NCBI RefSeq assembly: GCF_001544915.2
Contig: NZ_FCOE02000010.1
Location: 1 to 64,000 of the forward strand
Direction of reading: 5' to 3'
Length of the DNA: 64,000 bases
Source: Caballeronia pedi
Lineage (GTDB): Bacteria; Pseudomonadota; Gammaproteobacteria; Burkholderiales; Burkholderiaceae
Under the pieces are notes generated by a model. The model was given only the letters and a program-made list of their open reading frames with translations. It searched no databases and was not told the DNA's origin. Shown in pieces: positions 36,940 through 45,451 of the stretch (its first letter is position 1; each line of letters starts with the position of its first letter). Both the position numbers and the translations under genes were made by a program.

Positions 36940-37571
36940 GCACAGTCACCACTCAGGAAACCGTCTTCGTCGTCGACGATGACGAAGCCGTGCGTGATTC
37001 CTTGCGCTGGCTGCTCGAAGCAAACGGCTATCGCGTTCAGTGTTTTTCCAGCGCGGAATCGTTCCTCGACGTCTATCTGCCGATCTCGCATTCCGGCGCG
37101 ATCTCCTGTCTGATCCTCGACGTGCGCATGGCCGGCATGACGGGGCTCGAATTGCAGGAGAAACTCATCGCCGAGAACTCGCTCTTGCCGATCATCTTCG
37201 TAACGGGTCACGGCGACGTGCCGATGGCCGTCTCGACGATGAAAAAAGGCGCGATGGACTTCATCGAAAAGCCTTTCGACGAAGCCGAGTTGCGCAAGCT
37301 GGTGGAGCGCATGCTCGAAAAGGCGCGCAGCGAGAGCACCAGCGTACAGCAGCAGCGCGCCGCCGCCGAGCGGCTGGGCAAGCTGACGGCGCGTGAGCAT
37401 CAGGTGCTCGAGCGCATCATCGCGGGGCGCCTGAACAAGCAGATCGCCGACGATCTCGGCATCAGCATCAAGACGGTGGAAGCGCATCGCGCGAACATCA
37501 TGGAGAAGCTCTCCGTCAATACCGTCGCCGATCTGCTGCGTCTCGCGCTGTCGAACAAGCCGCAGCAGTAA
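36936..37571 (+). CDS. FixJ-family LuxR-type response regulator
   Basis: A 211-residue FixJ-type regulator. The receiver domain (1-125) has the acidic pocket VVDDDEAVR and phospho-acceptor Asp62 in LILDVRMAG. The conserved Lys is in FIEKPFDEAEL. A LuxR/GerE helix-turn-helix follows (about 148-205, LTAREHQVLERIIAGRLNKQ, then IADDLGISIKTVEAHRANIM). It is translationally coupled to the kinase (ATGA overlap). It likely controls genes in response to oxygen or redox signals, by analogy with FixJ and its Burkholderia relatives. Confidence 0.93.
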   Translation: MSTVTTQETVFVVDDDEAVRDSLRWLLEANGYRVQCFSSAESFLDVYLPISHSGAISCLILDVRMAGMTGLELQEKLIAENSLLPIIFVTGHGDVPMAVSTMKKGAMDFIEKPFDEAELRKLVERMLEKARSESTSVQQQRAAAERLGKLTAREHQVLERIIAGRLNKQIADDLGISIKTVEAHRANIMEKLSVNTVADLLRLALSNKPQQ

Positions 37572-37589
37572 GCCGCTGCGCTCCCCTTC

Positions 37590-37620
37590 GCGGCCGGCAT
37601 GACGATGCCGGCCGCGCCTT
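37590..37620 (+). terminator. Terminator-like hairpin after the FixJ-like gene
   Basis: A perfect 11-bp stem (GCGGCCGGCAT with ATGCCGGCCGC) and GACG loop, followed by only a weak CCTTTA tract. Confidence 0.65.
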
Positions 37621-37786
37621 TACCGGCGCGCTCCCAGGCGAATGCGCCGTGCCGCCCTCCCTCCGAAGTTCGTTGTCTGCCGAATCGAAAAGTGATATTG
37701 GCTGAATCACGCCGGATCACATCCGATATCCTCGCTTCCATCCGGCTACGCGCAACGGTCTCGCAACGTCTTGCACGGGGGATTCG

Positions 37787-39187
37787 ATGTCGAAACGAAT
37801 TCATGTCATTGGTTCGCGCATCGGCACACTCAGGGCTGTCGCACTCGCCGCCACGCTCGCCACGATGCCGCTCGTCGCCATGTATCCGGCCGACGCGCAA
37901 GCGCAGAACGCCGCGCCGGCCGACCAGAAACTCACGAACCAGCAACTCGATGCGCTGACCGCGCCGGTCGCGCTCTATCCGGATGCACTGCTCGCACAGG
38001 TGCTGATGGCGTCGACGTATCCGTCGCAGATCACCGACGCGGCGGCCTGGTCGAAGGCGAATCCGAACGTCTCGGGCGACGACGCGGTGAAAGCCGTGCA
38101 ATCACAGCCGTGGGACCCGAGCGTGCAATCGCTCGTCGCGTTCCCGCAGGCGCTCGCGACGATGGCCTCCAAGATCGACTGGGTGACGCAACTCGGAAAC
38201 GCCTTCGTCGCGCAGCCGAGCGATGTGATGGACTCCGTTCAACGTCTGCGGCGCGCGGCGCAAACCGCGGGCAATCTCAAGTCGAACGAGCAGCAAAAGG
38301 TCACCAGCGCCCCGGCGCCGGCGGGCAGCGCGACCACCAGCCCCACGGTGATCCAGATCGAGCCGGCCAATCCGCAAGTGGTCTACGTGCCGACTTACAA
38401 CCCGACGGTCGTGTACGGCACGTGGCCTTATCCCGCGTATCCGCCGGTCTATGTGCCGCCGCCGCCCGGCTACGCGATGGCGTCGGCGTTCGTGGGCGGG
38501 ATGGCGTTCGCCACGGGCGTCGCGGTCGTGAATTCGCTGTGGGGCAACTGCAACTGGGGTCGCGGCGATGTCAACGTCAATGTGAACCGCTACAACAACA
38601 TCAACACGGCCAACCGCATCAACGCGAACAGCAACAACGTGCGCTGGAACCGCAACGATCCGCAGTTCAACCGGACCAATGTCGCCGCGAACCGGCAGAA
38701 CCTGAACAACGCCAATCTCGGCGCGAACGGCAACCAGTTCCGCGGCCGCGAGGATGCGCGCGCGCAGGCCGCGCAGACGCTGCAGCAGCGCACCGGCCAG
38801 AATCTCAATCAATCGGCGGGCCAGCGCGCGCAGAGCATCCGCGAGGGCGGCGGCCCGAATGCGCGGACCACGAGCGACCTGCATCAGCGCTCGCAGAACG
38901 TGAATCGCGACAACGCGCTGCGCGGCGCGGGCGATGGCAACGGCGCGCGGCAGGACATGCAGCGCGGCCAGGCGAGCCGGCAGTCGTTCGCCAATCAGTC
39001 GCACGAACGTCCTGGTGCGGGCGGTGGCGGCGTTCAGCGTCAGGCCGGCGGTGGCGGCAATCTGGGCGCGGGCGGAGGCGGCGTCCAGCGCGGCGGCGGA
39101 GGCGGAGGCGGCGGGTTCCACGGCGGCGGCGGAGGCGGAGGCGGCGGGTTCCATCGGGGCGGCGGCGGTGGAGGGTTCCGCCGTTGA
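37787..39187 (+). CDS. DUF3300 domain exported protein with Gly-rich tail
   Basis: A 466-residue exported protein. An N-terminal signal-like segment (about 15-45, ALAATLATMPLVAMYPADAQ, then AQ/NA) precedes a DUF3300 domain (about 50-280, QQLDALTAPVALYPDALLAQ, ASTYPSQITDAAAW). The rest is Asn/Gln-rich and ends in a Gly-rich low-complexity tail (39097-39187; GGGGGGGFHGGGGGG-type repeats). The function of DUF3300 is unknown. It is followed 59 bp later by a DUF2950 gene, a pairing widely seen in proteobacteria, which suggests a joint envelope role. Confidence 0.88.
   Translation: MSKRIHVIGSRIGTLRAVALAATLATMPLVAMYPADAQAQNAAPADQKLTNQQLDALTAPVALYPDALLAQVLMASTYPSQITDAAAWSKANPNVSGDDAVKAVQSQPWDPSVQSLVAFPQALATMASKIDWVTQLGNAFVAQPSDVMDSVQRLRRAAQTAGNLKSNEQQKVTSAPAPAGSATTSPTVIQIEPANPQVVYVPTYNPTVVYGTWPYPAYPPVYVPPPPGYAMASAFVGGMAFATGVAVVNSLWGNCNWGRGDVNVNVNRYNNINTANRINANSNNVRWNRNDPQFNRTNVAANRQNLNNANLGANGNQFRGREDARAQAAQTLQQRTGQNLNQSAGQRAQSIREGGGPNARTTSDLHQRSQNVNRDNALRGAGDGNGARQDMQRGQASRQSFANQSHERPGAGGGGVQRQAGGGGNLGAGGGGVQRGGGGGGGGFHGGGGGGGGGFHRGGGGGGFRR
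39097..39180 (+). repeat. Low-complexity GGC-rich repeat in the DUF3300 gene
   Basis: About 84 bp of near-repeats of GGCGGCGGAGGCGGAGGC and a phenylalanine-histidine codon pair, encoding the Gly-rich tail. Such tracts are prone to length change by slippage. Confidence 0.7.
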
Positions 39188-39246
39188 TGACCGCGTCCAT
39201 CCTCAGACGCCGCCGACGCGGCGAACGCCAGCTTCAGGAGCCCGAC

Positions 39247-40149
39247 ATGAAAACATCCGCCTCATCGAAGAAGCTCGTCCTGCGTGTGTTCGCGGCCGCG
39301 ACGCTCGTGCTCGGCGCATCGCTCGCGCACGCGCAGGCCGTGTATCCGACCGCCGAAGCGGCTGCGCAGGCGCTCACCGACGCCATCGCGACCAACGACG
39401 AAACCGCGCTCGCCAAGGTTCTCGGCAAGGACCACGGCCGTTATGTGCCGGAAGGCAGCATCGGACAGGAGGACATTTACGCGTACCTCGGCGCGTGGGC
39501 GCAGCAGCATCGCATCGTCGAGGATCCGCATCCGGTCGACGGCCGTCCGGCCGCGCGTATCGAAGCGGGCACGGACGGCTGGACGCTGCCGATTCCGATC
39601 ATCAAGGTCGCGAACGGCTGGCGCTTCGACATGCGCGCCGCGCGCGACGAAGTGCTGACGAGACGCATCGGCCGCAACGAACGTTCGGCGATGCAGGTCG
39701 CGCTCGCGTTCGTCGGCGCGCAAAACGACTATCACGAGGCGATGAACCGCTACGCCGACCGCTTCGTGAGCACGGCCGGCAAGCACGACGGCCTCTACTG
39801 GCACACGGCGGAGGGCGAGCCGGACAGCCCGCTCGGCCCGCTCGCCGCGACGATGCCCAACAAGCCGACCGACAAGGACGGCTACTACGGCTACCACTAC
39901 CGCATCCTCACGGCGCAGGGCTCGCACGCGCAAGGCGGCGCGAAAAACTACCTGCAGGACGGCAAGCTGACGCAAGGCTTCGCCATGATCGCGACGCCCG
40001 CGCGCTACGGCCAGACCGGCGTGATGACCTTCATGGTCAATCAGGACGGAAAGATCTACGAGAAAGATCTCGGTCCGGCGTCGACGCGCGCGGCGGCGGC
40101 GATCAAGTCGTTCAACCCGGATTCCTCGTGGCAGGTGGTCACGCCATAA
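39247..40149 (+). CDS. DUF2950 domain exported protein
   Basis: A 300-residue secreted protein with a signal peptide (KLVLRVFAAATLVLGASLAH, cut near AHA/QAVYP). The DUF2950 domain covers the mature part: YPTAEAAAQALTDAIATND, then GYYGYHYRILTAQGSHAQGG and MTFMVNQDGKIYEKDLG. Its role is unknown. The ATG at 39247 follows AGGAGC. It is almost certainly co-transcribed with the DUF3300 gene. Confidence 0.9.
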   Translation: MKTSASSKKLVLRVFAAATLVLGASLAHAQAVYPTAEAAAQALTDAIATNDETALAKVLGKDHGRYVPEGSIGQEDIYAYLGAWAQQHRIVEDPHPVDGRPAARIEAGTDGWTLPIPIIKVANGWRFDMRAARDEVLTRRIGRNERSAMQVALAFVGAQNDYHEAMNRYADRFVSTAGKHDGLYWHTAEGEPDSPLGPLAATMPNKPTDKDGYYGYHYRILTAQGSHAQGGAKNYLQDGKLTQGFAMIATPARYGQTGVMTFMVNQDGKIYEKDLGPASTRAAAAIKSFNPDSSWQVVTP

Positions 40150-40194
40150 GTCCCGGCGAGATCGCGAGCCGGAACGCGCGCCAGCGCCCGGCGG

Positions 40195-40217
40195 TATAAT
40201 TTCGCCCTTCCCAAGGG
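40195..40217 (+). promoter_or_regulatory. Candidate folD -10 element and leader hairpin
   Basis: A perfect TATAAT at 40195-40200 is followed at once by a small CCCTT/AAGGG hairpin (40206-40217), 130 bp before folD. No clear -35 was found. Confidence 0.45.
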
Positions 40218-40347
40218 TGCATTTGCCGAGCAAGCGCCCAGCACCATGCGCGAGCGCCGCGCACCGCCGCCGCCCAGAGCGGCGGGCACGGCGTCGGCTT
40301 CACGCCCTCGCGCGCCCTCGCCCATCCTCGATCCGATCCGATTCGCC

Positions 40348-41202
40348 ATGACTGCCCAACTCATCGACGGCAACGCCCTTTCCAAGACCCTTCGCGCCGA
40401 TGTCGCCCAACGCGCCGCCGCGCTCACCGCCGGTGGACACAAGCCGGGACTCGCCGTCGTGCTCGTCGGCGACAATCCCGCGAGCGAAGTCTACGTGCGC
40501 AACAAGGTCAAGGCGTGCCAGGACAACGGCCTGCACTCGGTGATGGACCGCTTTCCCGCGACGCTCGCCGAACACGAACTGCTCGCGCATATCGCGAAGC
40601 TCAACGCCGATCCTTCGATCCACGGCATTCTCGTGCAACTGCCGCTGCCGGCGCACATCGACAGCCACAAGGTGATCGAGGCGATCGCGCCGGAGAAGGA
40701 CGTCGACGGCTTTCACGTCGCCAATGCGGGCGCGCTGCTGACCGGCAAGCCGCTGTTTCGCCCGTGTACGCCCTACGGCGTGATGAAGATGTTCGAGGCG
40801 CACGATATCGACCTGAAGGGCGCGAACGCGGTGGTGATCGGGCGTTCGAACATCGTCGGCAAGCCGATGGCGCTGCTCCTGCTCGAAGCAGGCGCGACCG
40901 TCACGATCTGCCACAGCAAGACGCGCGATATCGGCAAGCACACGCGCGATGCCGATGTGATCGTCGCGGCGGTCGGCCGCCGCAATATCGTCACCGCCGA
41001 CATGGTGAAGCCCGGCGCAACGGTGATCGACGTCGGCATGAACCGCAATGACGAAGGCAAGCTGTGCGGCGACGTCGATTTCGCGGGCGTCAGGGAAGTG
41101 GCGGGCTACATCACGCCAGTGCCGGGCGGCGTCGGCCCGATGACCATCACGATGCTGCTCGTCAACACGATCGAGGCAGCCGAGCGCGCGGCGCAGGCGT
41201 GA
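40348..41202 (+). CDS. folD: Bifunctional methylenetetrahydrofolate dehydrogenase/cyclohydrolase
   Basis: A 284-residue FolD, which interconverts 5,10-methylene-THF and 10-formyl-THF for one-carbon metabolism. Motifs include the catalytic Tyr/Lys region [19 protein letters not shown], the signature PLPAHID, the NADP site [11 protein letters not shown] and C-terminal [16 protein letters not shown]. The start at 40348 begins [11 protein letters not shown]; a longer Pro/Ala-rich reading upstream is not conserved-looking. Confidence 0.96.
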   Translation: MTAQLIDGNALSKTLRADVAQRAAALTAGGHKPGLAVVLVGDNPASEVYVRNKVKACQDNGLHSVMDRFPATLAEHELLAHIAKLNADPSIHGILVQLPLPAHIDSHKVIEAIAPEKDVDGFHVANAGALLTGKPLFRPCTPYGVMKMFEAHDIDLKGANAVVIGRSNIVGKPMALLLLEAGATVTICHSKTRDIGKHTRDADVIVAAVGRRNIVTADMVKPGATVIDVGMNRNDEGKLCGDVDFAGVREVAGYITPVPGGVGPMTITMLLVNTIEAAERAAQA

Positions 41203-41343
41203 AAACCGGCGCGCGACGACATTAATCGGCCCCTTAAAAACAATCGATTGGAATTTGCCCCGCCCGCCCCAATAATCTCGGAGAGAGCCGGCGCGGGGTA
41301 CGACACGCGCCCGCGCTTTACTCAACACCAGCACGGGAGAATC

Positions 41344-43455
41344 ATGAGCGAAACCACGTCCACCCCGGCAGCGGCCAATCCGCTGCTCGATTTTTCCGAT
41401 CTTCCGCGCTTCGGCGAAATTCAGCCCGCGCATGTCACCCCGGCGCTCGACGTGCTGCTCGCCGATGCGAAAGCTGCCGTCGACCGCGCGAGCGCGCCGG
41501 ACACGCCGGCGACCTGGAAGGATGTCGTCGAAGCGGTCGAGCAGGAATCGGAAAAGCTGTCGCGCGCGTGGGGCGTCATCGGGCATCTGAACGCCGTTGC
41601 CGATACCCCCGAATTGCGCGCCGCGCACGCCGAAAACCTGCCGCGCGTCACCGAATTTTCCGCGAGCGTCGGCCAGAATCTGGCGCTCTACGAGAAGTAC
41701 AAGGCGATCGCCGCAGGCGACGAGTTCGCCGGTTTGTCGGCCGAGCGCAAGAAGATTCTGGAGAATTCGCTGCGCGATTTCCGCCTGTCGGGCGCTGAAT
41801 TGCCCGAAGACCGCAAGCCGCGTTTCGCGCAATTGCAGGAAGAACAGGCCGCGCTCGCAAAAGCGTTCTCCGATCACGTGCTCGATTCGACCAACGCCTA
41901 CGCGTACCTCGTCACGCAGGAAAGCGATCTCGCCGGCCTGCCCGATGATGTGATCGAAGCGGCGCGCGAAGCCGCGCAACGCGACGCCAAGGATGGGTGG
42001 AAATTCACGCTGCATTTCCCGTCGTATTTCCCGGTGCTGCAATACGCCTCGCATCGGCCGATGCGCGAGGCGATGTATCGCGCGTACGCCACGCGCGCGT
42101 CGGAACTCGGCGGCACGTACGGCGACGGCAAGGCCGAATGGGACAACACGGCGAATGTCGTCGAAAATCTGAAGCTGCGTGATGAGGAAGCGAAGACGCT
42201 CGGCTATCAGAACTTCGCGGAAGTGTCGCTCGCGCCGAAGATGGCCGAATCGCCCGCGCAGGTGATCACGTTCCTCGAAGACCTCGCCAAACGCGCGCGC
42301 CCCTACGCCGAAAACGACTGGATGGAACTGCGCGCGTTCGCCGCCACCGAACTCGGCATGCCCGAGTTGCAGCCGTGGGATATCGCGTATGCGGCCGAAA
42401 AGCTGCGTCAGAAGCGCTATTCGTTCTCCGAGAACGAAGTGAAGCAATACTTCCCGCAGGAAGCCGTGCTGAAGGGCCTGTTCAAGGTCACGGAAACGCT
42501 CTTCAACGTGTCGATCCGTCGCGACGAAGCCGCCGTGTGGAATCCGGACGTGCGTTTCTTCCGCGTCGAGAACAAGGACGGCACGCTCGTCGCGCAGTTC
42601 TATCTGGATCTGTATGCGCGCGAAGGCAAGCGCGGCGGCGCGTGGATGGACGACGCGCGCTCGCGTCACAAGCGCACGCAAGGCGGCGTGCAGACACCGG
42701 TCGCCTATCTGACCTGCAATTTTTCCGCGCCGGTGGGCGGCAAGCCCGCGTGCTTCACGCACGATGAAGTCATCACCCTGTTCCACGAGTTCGGGCACGG
42801 CCTGCATCACATGCTGACGCGCATCGACGAGCTGGGCGTGTCGGGCATCAACGGCGTCGAGTGGGATGCGGTCGAACTGCCGTCGCAGTTCATGGAGAAC
42901 TTCTGCTGGGAGTGGGACGTGCTCACCGACATGTCCGCGCACGTCGAGACCGGCGCGCCGCTGCCGCGCGAACTGTTCGACAAGATGCTCGCCGCGAAGA
43001 ACTTCCAGAGCGGTCTCGGCACGCTGCGCCAGATCGTCTTCTCGATGTTCGACATGGTGCTGCACACGTCCTACGACGCGGCCAGCGCCACGCAAACCGT
43101 GAACGACCTCGCGCGCGAAATCAACCAGAAGTTCCATGTGATTCCGCAGGCGCCGTTCTCGCGCTGGCCGAATACGTTCAGCCATATCTTCGCGGGCGGC
43201 TACGCGGCGGGCTACTACAGCTACAAGTGGGCCGAAGTTCTATCCGCCGATGCGTACGCCGCGTTCGAGGAAGCCGCGAAACTCGCGAACGGCTCGGTGC
43301 TCGATGCGACGACGGGCACGCGCTATCGCCGCGAGATTCTCGAAGTCGGCGGCAGCCGTCCCGCGATGGACTCGTTCAAGGCGTTCCGAGGCCGCGAGCC
43401 GAACATCGACGCGCTGTTGCGTCACAACGGCATGTCGGAGCCGGCGCTGCAATAA
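41344..43455 (+). CDS. prlC: Oligopeptidase A (M3 family metallopeptidase)
   Basis: A 703-residue zinc metallopeptidase of the M3/thimet family, which degrades short peptides such as cleaved signal peptides in the cytoplasm. The zinc motif HEFGHGLHHML is at residues ~481-491, with the downstream Glu in NGVEWDAVELPSQFMENF. The C-terminal Tyr-rich substrate loop is GGYAAGYYSYKWAEVLSADA. Length is close to E. coli PrlC (680). A strong terminator follows. Confidence 0.95.
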   Translation: MSETTSTPAAANPLLDFSDLPRFGEIQPAHVTPALDVLLADAKAAVDRASAPDTPATWKDVVEAVEQESEKLSRAWGVIGHLNAVADTPELRAAHAENLPRVTEFSASVGQNLALYEKYKAIAAGDEFAGLSAERKKILENSLRDFRLSGAELPEDRKPRFAQLQEEQAALAKAFSDHVLDSTNAYAYLVTQESDLAGLPDDVIEAAREAAQRDAKDGWKFTLHFPSYFPVLQYASHRPMREAMYRAYATRASELGGTYGDGKAEWDNTANVVENLKLRDEEAKTLGYQNFAEVSLAPKMAESPAQVITFLEDLAKRARPYAENDWMELRAFAATELGMPELQPWDIAYAAEKLRQKRYSFSENEVKQYFPQEAVLKGLFKVTETLFNVSIRRDEAAVWNPDVRFFRVENKDGTLVAQFYLDLYAREGKRGGAWMDDARSRHKRTQGGVQTPVAYLTCNFSAPVGGKPACFTHDEVITLFHEFGHGLHHMLTRIDELGVSGINGVEWDAVELPSQFMENFCWEWDVLTDMSAHVETGAPLPRELFDKMLAAKNFQSGLGTLRQIVFSMFDMVLHTSYDAASATQTVNDLAREINQKFHVIPQAPFSRWPNTFSHIFAGGYAAGYYSYKWAEVLSADAYAAFEEAAKLANGSVLDATTGTRYRREILEVGGSRPAMDSFKAFRGREPNIDALLRHNGMSEPALQ

Positions 43456-43470
43456 GCCGCTCGCACGAAC

Positions 43471-43500
43471 AACCCCGGTCCGCAAAAGACCGGGGTTTTT
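43471..43500. terminator. Terminator between prlC and the amidohydrolase gene
   Basis: A perfect 10-bp stem (AACCCCGGTC with GACCGGGGTT) and T-tract between convergent genes. The last T residues run into the stop of the minus-strand gene at 43500. Confidence 0.92.
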
Positions 43501-44777
43501 TATCGCCTGTCGATCCTGAAGTCCACTTCCGATGGCCGCCCTTCCAGCGTCAGCGTCGCTCGCACCGCAGGACTGCGGCTCACGACTTTGCCGCGCCGAA
43601 CCACAGCCGTGCGCGCCGCGCGCAGGCGGATCGCTTCGATAGGATCGCGTGCGTCGAGCACGACGCAATCCGCGTTGCATCCCACTTCGATGCCATAGCC
43701 GTCCAGTCCGAGAATGCGCGCGGGGTTCTTCGTCACCGCGTCGAAGCATGCGCGCATCGCGTCCACGCCCGTCATCTGCGCGACGTGCAGGCCCATGTGC
43801 GCGACTTCGAGCATGTCGCCCGAGCCGAGGCTGTACCACGGGTCCATCACGCAATCGTGGCCGAACGCGACCGTGATGCCCGCCGCCATCAGTTCCGGCA
43901 CGCGCGTCATGCCTCGTCGCTTCGGATAGGTATCCGAACGCCCTTGCAGCGTGATGTTGATGAGCGGATTCGCGATTGCCGCGACGCCTGCCTCGCGCAT
44001 CAACGGAATGAGCTTGCTGACGTAGTAGTTGTCCATCGAGTGCATCGACGTGAGGTGCGAGCCGGTCACGCGTCCGTGCAGGCCGAGCCGATGCGTCTCG
44101 GCGGCGAGCGTTTCGATGTGGCGCGACATCGGGTCGTCGGATTCGTCGCAGTGCATGTCCACGCGCAAGCCCTGTTCCGCCGCGTATTCGCATAGCAGTT
44201 TCACCGACGCCGCGCCGTCGGCCATCGTGCGCTCGAAGTGCGGAATGCCGCCGACGACATCGACGCCCATCGCGATCGCGCGCTTCAGGTTGTCGAACGC
44301 GCCCGCGCTGCGCAACACGCCGTCCTGCGGAAAGGCGACGAGTTGCAGATCGAGATAAGGCTTCACGCGCCGCTTCACTTCGACGAGCGCCTCGACGGCG
44401 AGCAGACGCGGATCGCAGACATCGACGTGCGAACGGATCGCGAGCAGCCCGCGCGCGACGGCCCAGTCGCAATACTGCAACGCGCGCTCGACGAGCGCTT
44501 CCTGCGTGAGCTCGGGCTTCAACTCGCCCCACAGCGCGATGCCTTCGAGCAGCGTGCCCGATGCGTTCACGCGCGGCAGGCCGTAGGAAAGCGTCGCGTC
44601 CATATGAAAGTGCGCATCGACGAAGGGCGCGGTGACGAGCGCGCCGTTCGCGTCGATTTCCTCGCGCGCGGTAGCGGCGAGCTGCGGTTCGATCGCGGCG
44701 ATGCGCCCCGCTTCCATGCCGATATCGACGAGCTCGCGCGCATCCGCGAGCGCCGCGCGGCGAATGATCAAATCCAT
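43500..44777 (-). CDS. CodA-like metal-dependent amidohydrolase (cytosine deaminase family)
   Basis: A 425-residue amidohydrolase that aligns almost without gaps (offset of 5) to E. coli cytosine deaminase CodA as I recall it. Metal ligands His56, His58 (VDAHFHMDAT), His209 and Asp308 are present. Substrate-site Gln151 (AFPQDG), Glu212 (HCDE) and His241 (GSHLTSMHS) are also kept. The residue matching CodA Asp314 is Cys309 (GHDCVMDPW instead of GHDDVFDPW), so the substrate may differ from cytosine. It follows a degenerate nitrilase-like gene on the same strand, and both are divergent from a LysR regulator. Confidence 0.85.
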   Translation of the reverse strand: MDLIIRRAALADARELVDIGMEAGRIAAIEPQLAATAREEIDANGALVTAPFVDAHFHMDATLSYGLPRVNASGTLLEGIALWGELKPELTQEALVERALQYCDWAVARGLLAIRSHVDVCDPRLLAVEALVEVKRRVKPYLDLQLVAFPQDGVLRSAGAFDNLKRAIAMGVDVVGGIPHFERTMADGAASVKLLCEYAAEQGLRVDMHCDESDDPMSRHIETLAAETHRLGLHGRVTGSHLTSMHSMDNYYVSKLIPLMREAGVAAIANPLINITLQGRSDTYPKRRGMTRVPELMAAGITVAFGHDCVMDPWYSLGSGDMLEVAHMGLHVAQMTGVDAMRACFDAVTKNPARILGLDGYGIEVGCNADCVVLDARDPIEAIRLRAARTAVVRRGKVVSRSPAVRATLTLEGRPSEVDFRIDRR

Positions 44778-44857
44778 GTGCGAAGCCTCCGTCCGATGTG
44801 TTCGTTCGATGTGTTCGTTCGATTGTATCGGGACAGAAAAGCCGTGCGGCGCTCGAT

Positions 44858-45343
44858 TCAGCCCGTCGCGCGATTGCGGCCGATGATCGCGAAACTGAGC
44901 GGCAGCGAACCGCGCGGCATCGCGCGTTCCGTGTTTGGCGCGAGCGGCGCGCGATGCGGACGGTCGCCGCGCTTCGGCGCCACGAGCAGCGTCGCACCCG
45001 TGAGCGCCATCGTCCGTACGCTCTCGACCACGTCGTTGTCCTCGCCGATCAGAATGTGCACGCGCGCGCCGCCGGGCGAGCGGATCGCGTAGCTTTCGTA
45101 GCGGCGCCCGTCGTCCGTGCGCTCGATCCAGCCGACGCCTGCCGCAACGCCGGTCTGCTCGACGGCGGCGGCGATGGCGTCGTCCTCCGGCGCACCGATG
45201 CCCGATTGCGGAAACAACGCCAGTTGCACGCCTTCTCGCGCCGCTTCGGCGAGCTTGCCGATGATGCGTGTGCGATTGCACGCGTCGTCGCCAGACTGCG
45301 ATTCAAACGCAATCACGGCAATGCGAAACGAAGTGGCATCCAT
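44858..45343 (-). CDS. Truncated nitrilase-superfamily protein lacking catalytic residues
   Basis: A 161-residue protein with the fold signature of carbon-nitrogen hydrolases: an N-terminal strand FRIAVIAFESQSGD, a helix, then VQLALFPQSG and later HILIGEDNDVVESVRTMALT with GATLLVAP. The family is normally about 260-300 residues. The usual catalytic Glu of LxFPE is Gln46, the Lys-bearing segment is missing, and the Cys of ICYD is replaced (G100-E101-D102). It is therefore probably inactive as an amidase. The ORF is intact with no frameshift. It lies 80 bp upstream of the CodA-like gene on the same strand. Confidence 0.7.
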   Translation of the reverse strand: MDATSFRIAVIAFESQSGDDACNRTRIIGKLAEAAREGVQLALFPQSGIGAPEDDAIAAAVEQTGVAAGVGWIERTDDGRRYESYAIRSPGGARVHILIGEDNDVVESVRTMALTGATLLVAPKRGDRPHRAPLAPNTERAMPRGSLPLSFAIIGRNRATG

Positions 45344-45451
45344 GCGAGGCTCCGGCAGAAACTGAGGGATAGCCTCATTGAAACGCCCGCGCATCGATAA
45401 GTAAAATGAATGTTTCGATCGATTCGATCGCCAAATGGAATCGAATATCTG

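Noticed and set aside
39097..39180. GC-rich near-repeats that might be taken for a CRISPR or tandem repeat array
   Set aside because: They are in frame inside the DUF3300 gene and simply encode its Gly-rich tail.
43500..45281. A single 593-residue fusion reading across the CodA-like gene and the nitrilase-like gene
   Set aside because: The upstream third is a different frame of the nitrilase-like gene with shadow composition; CodA homology begins at the ATG 44777.
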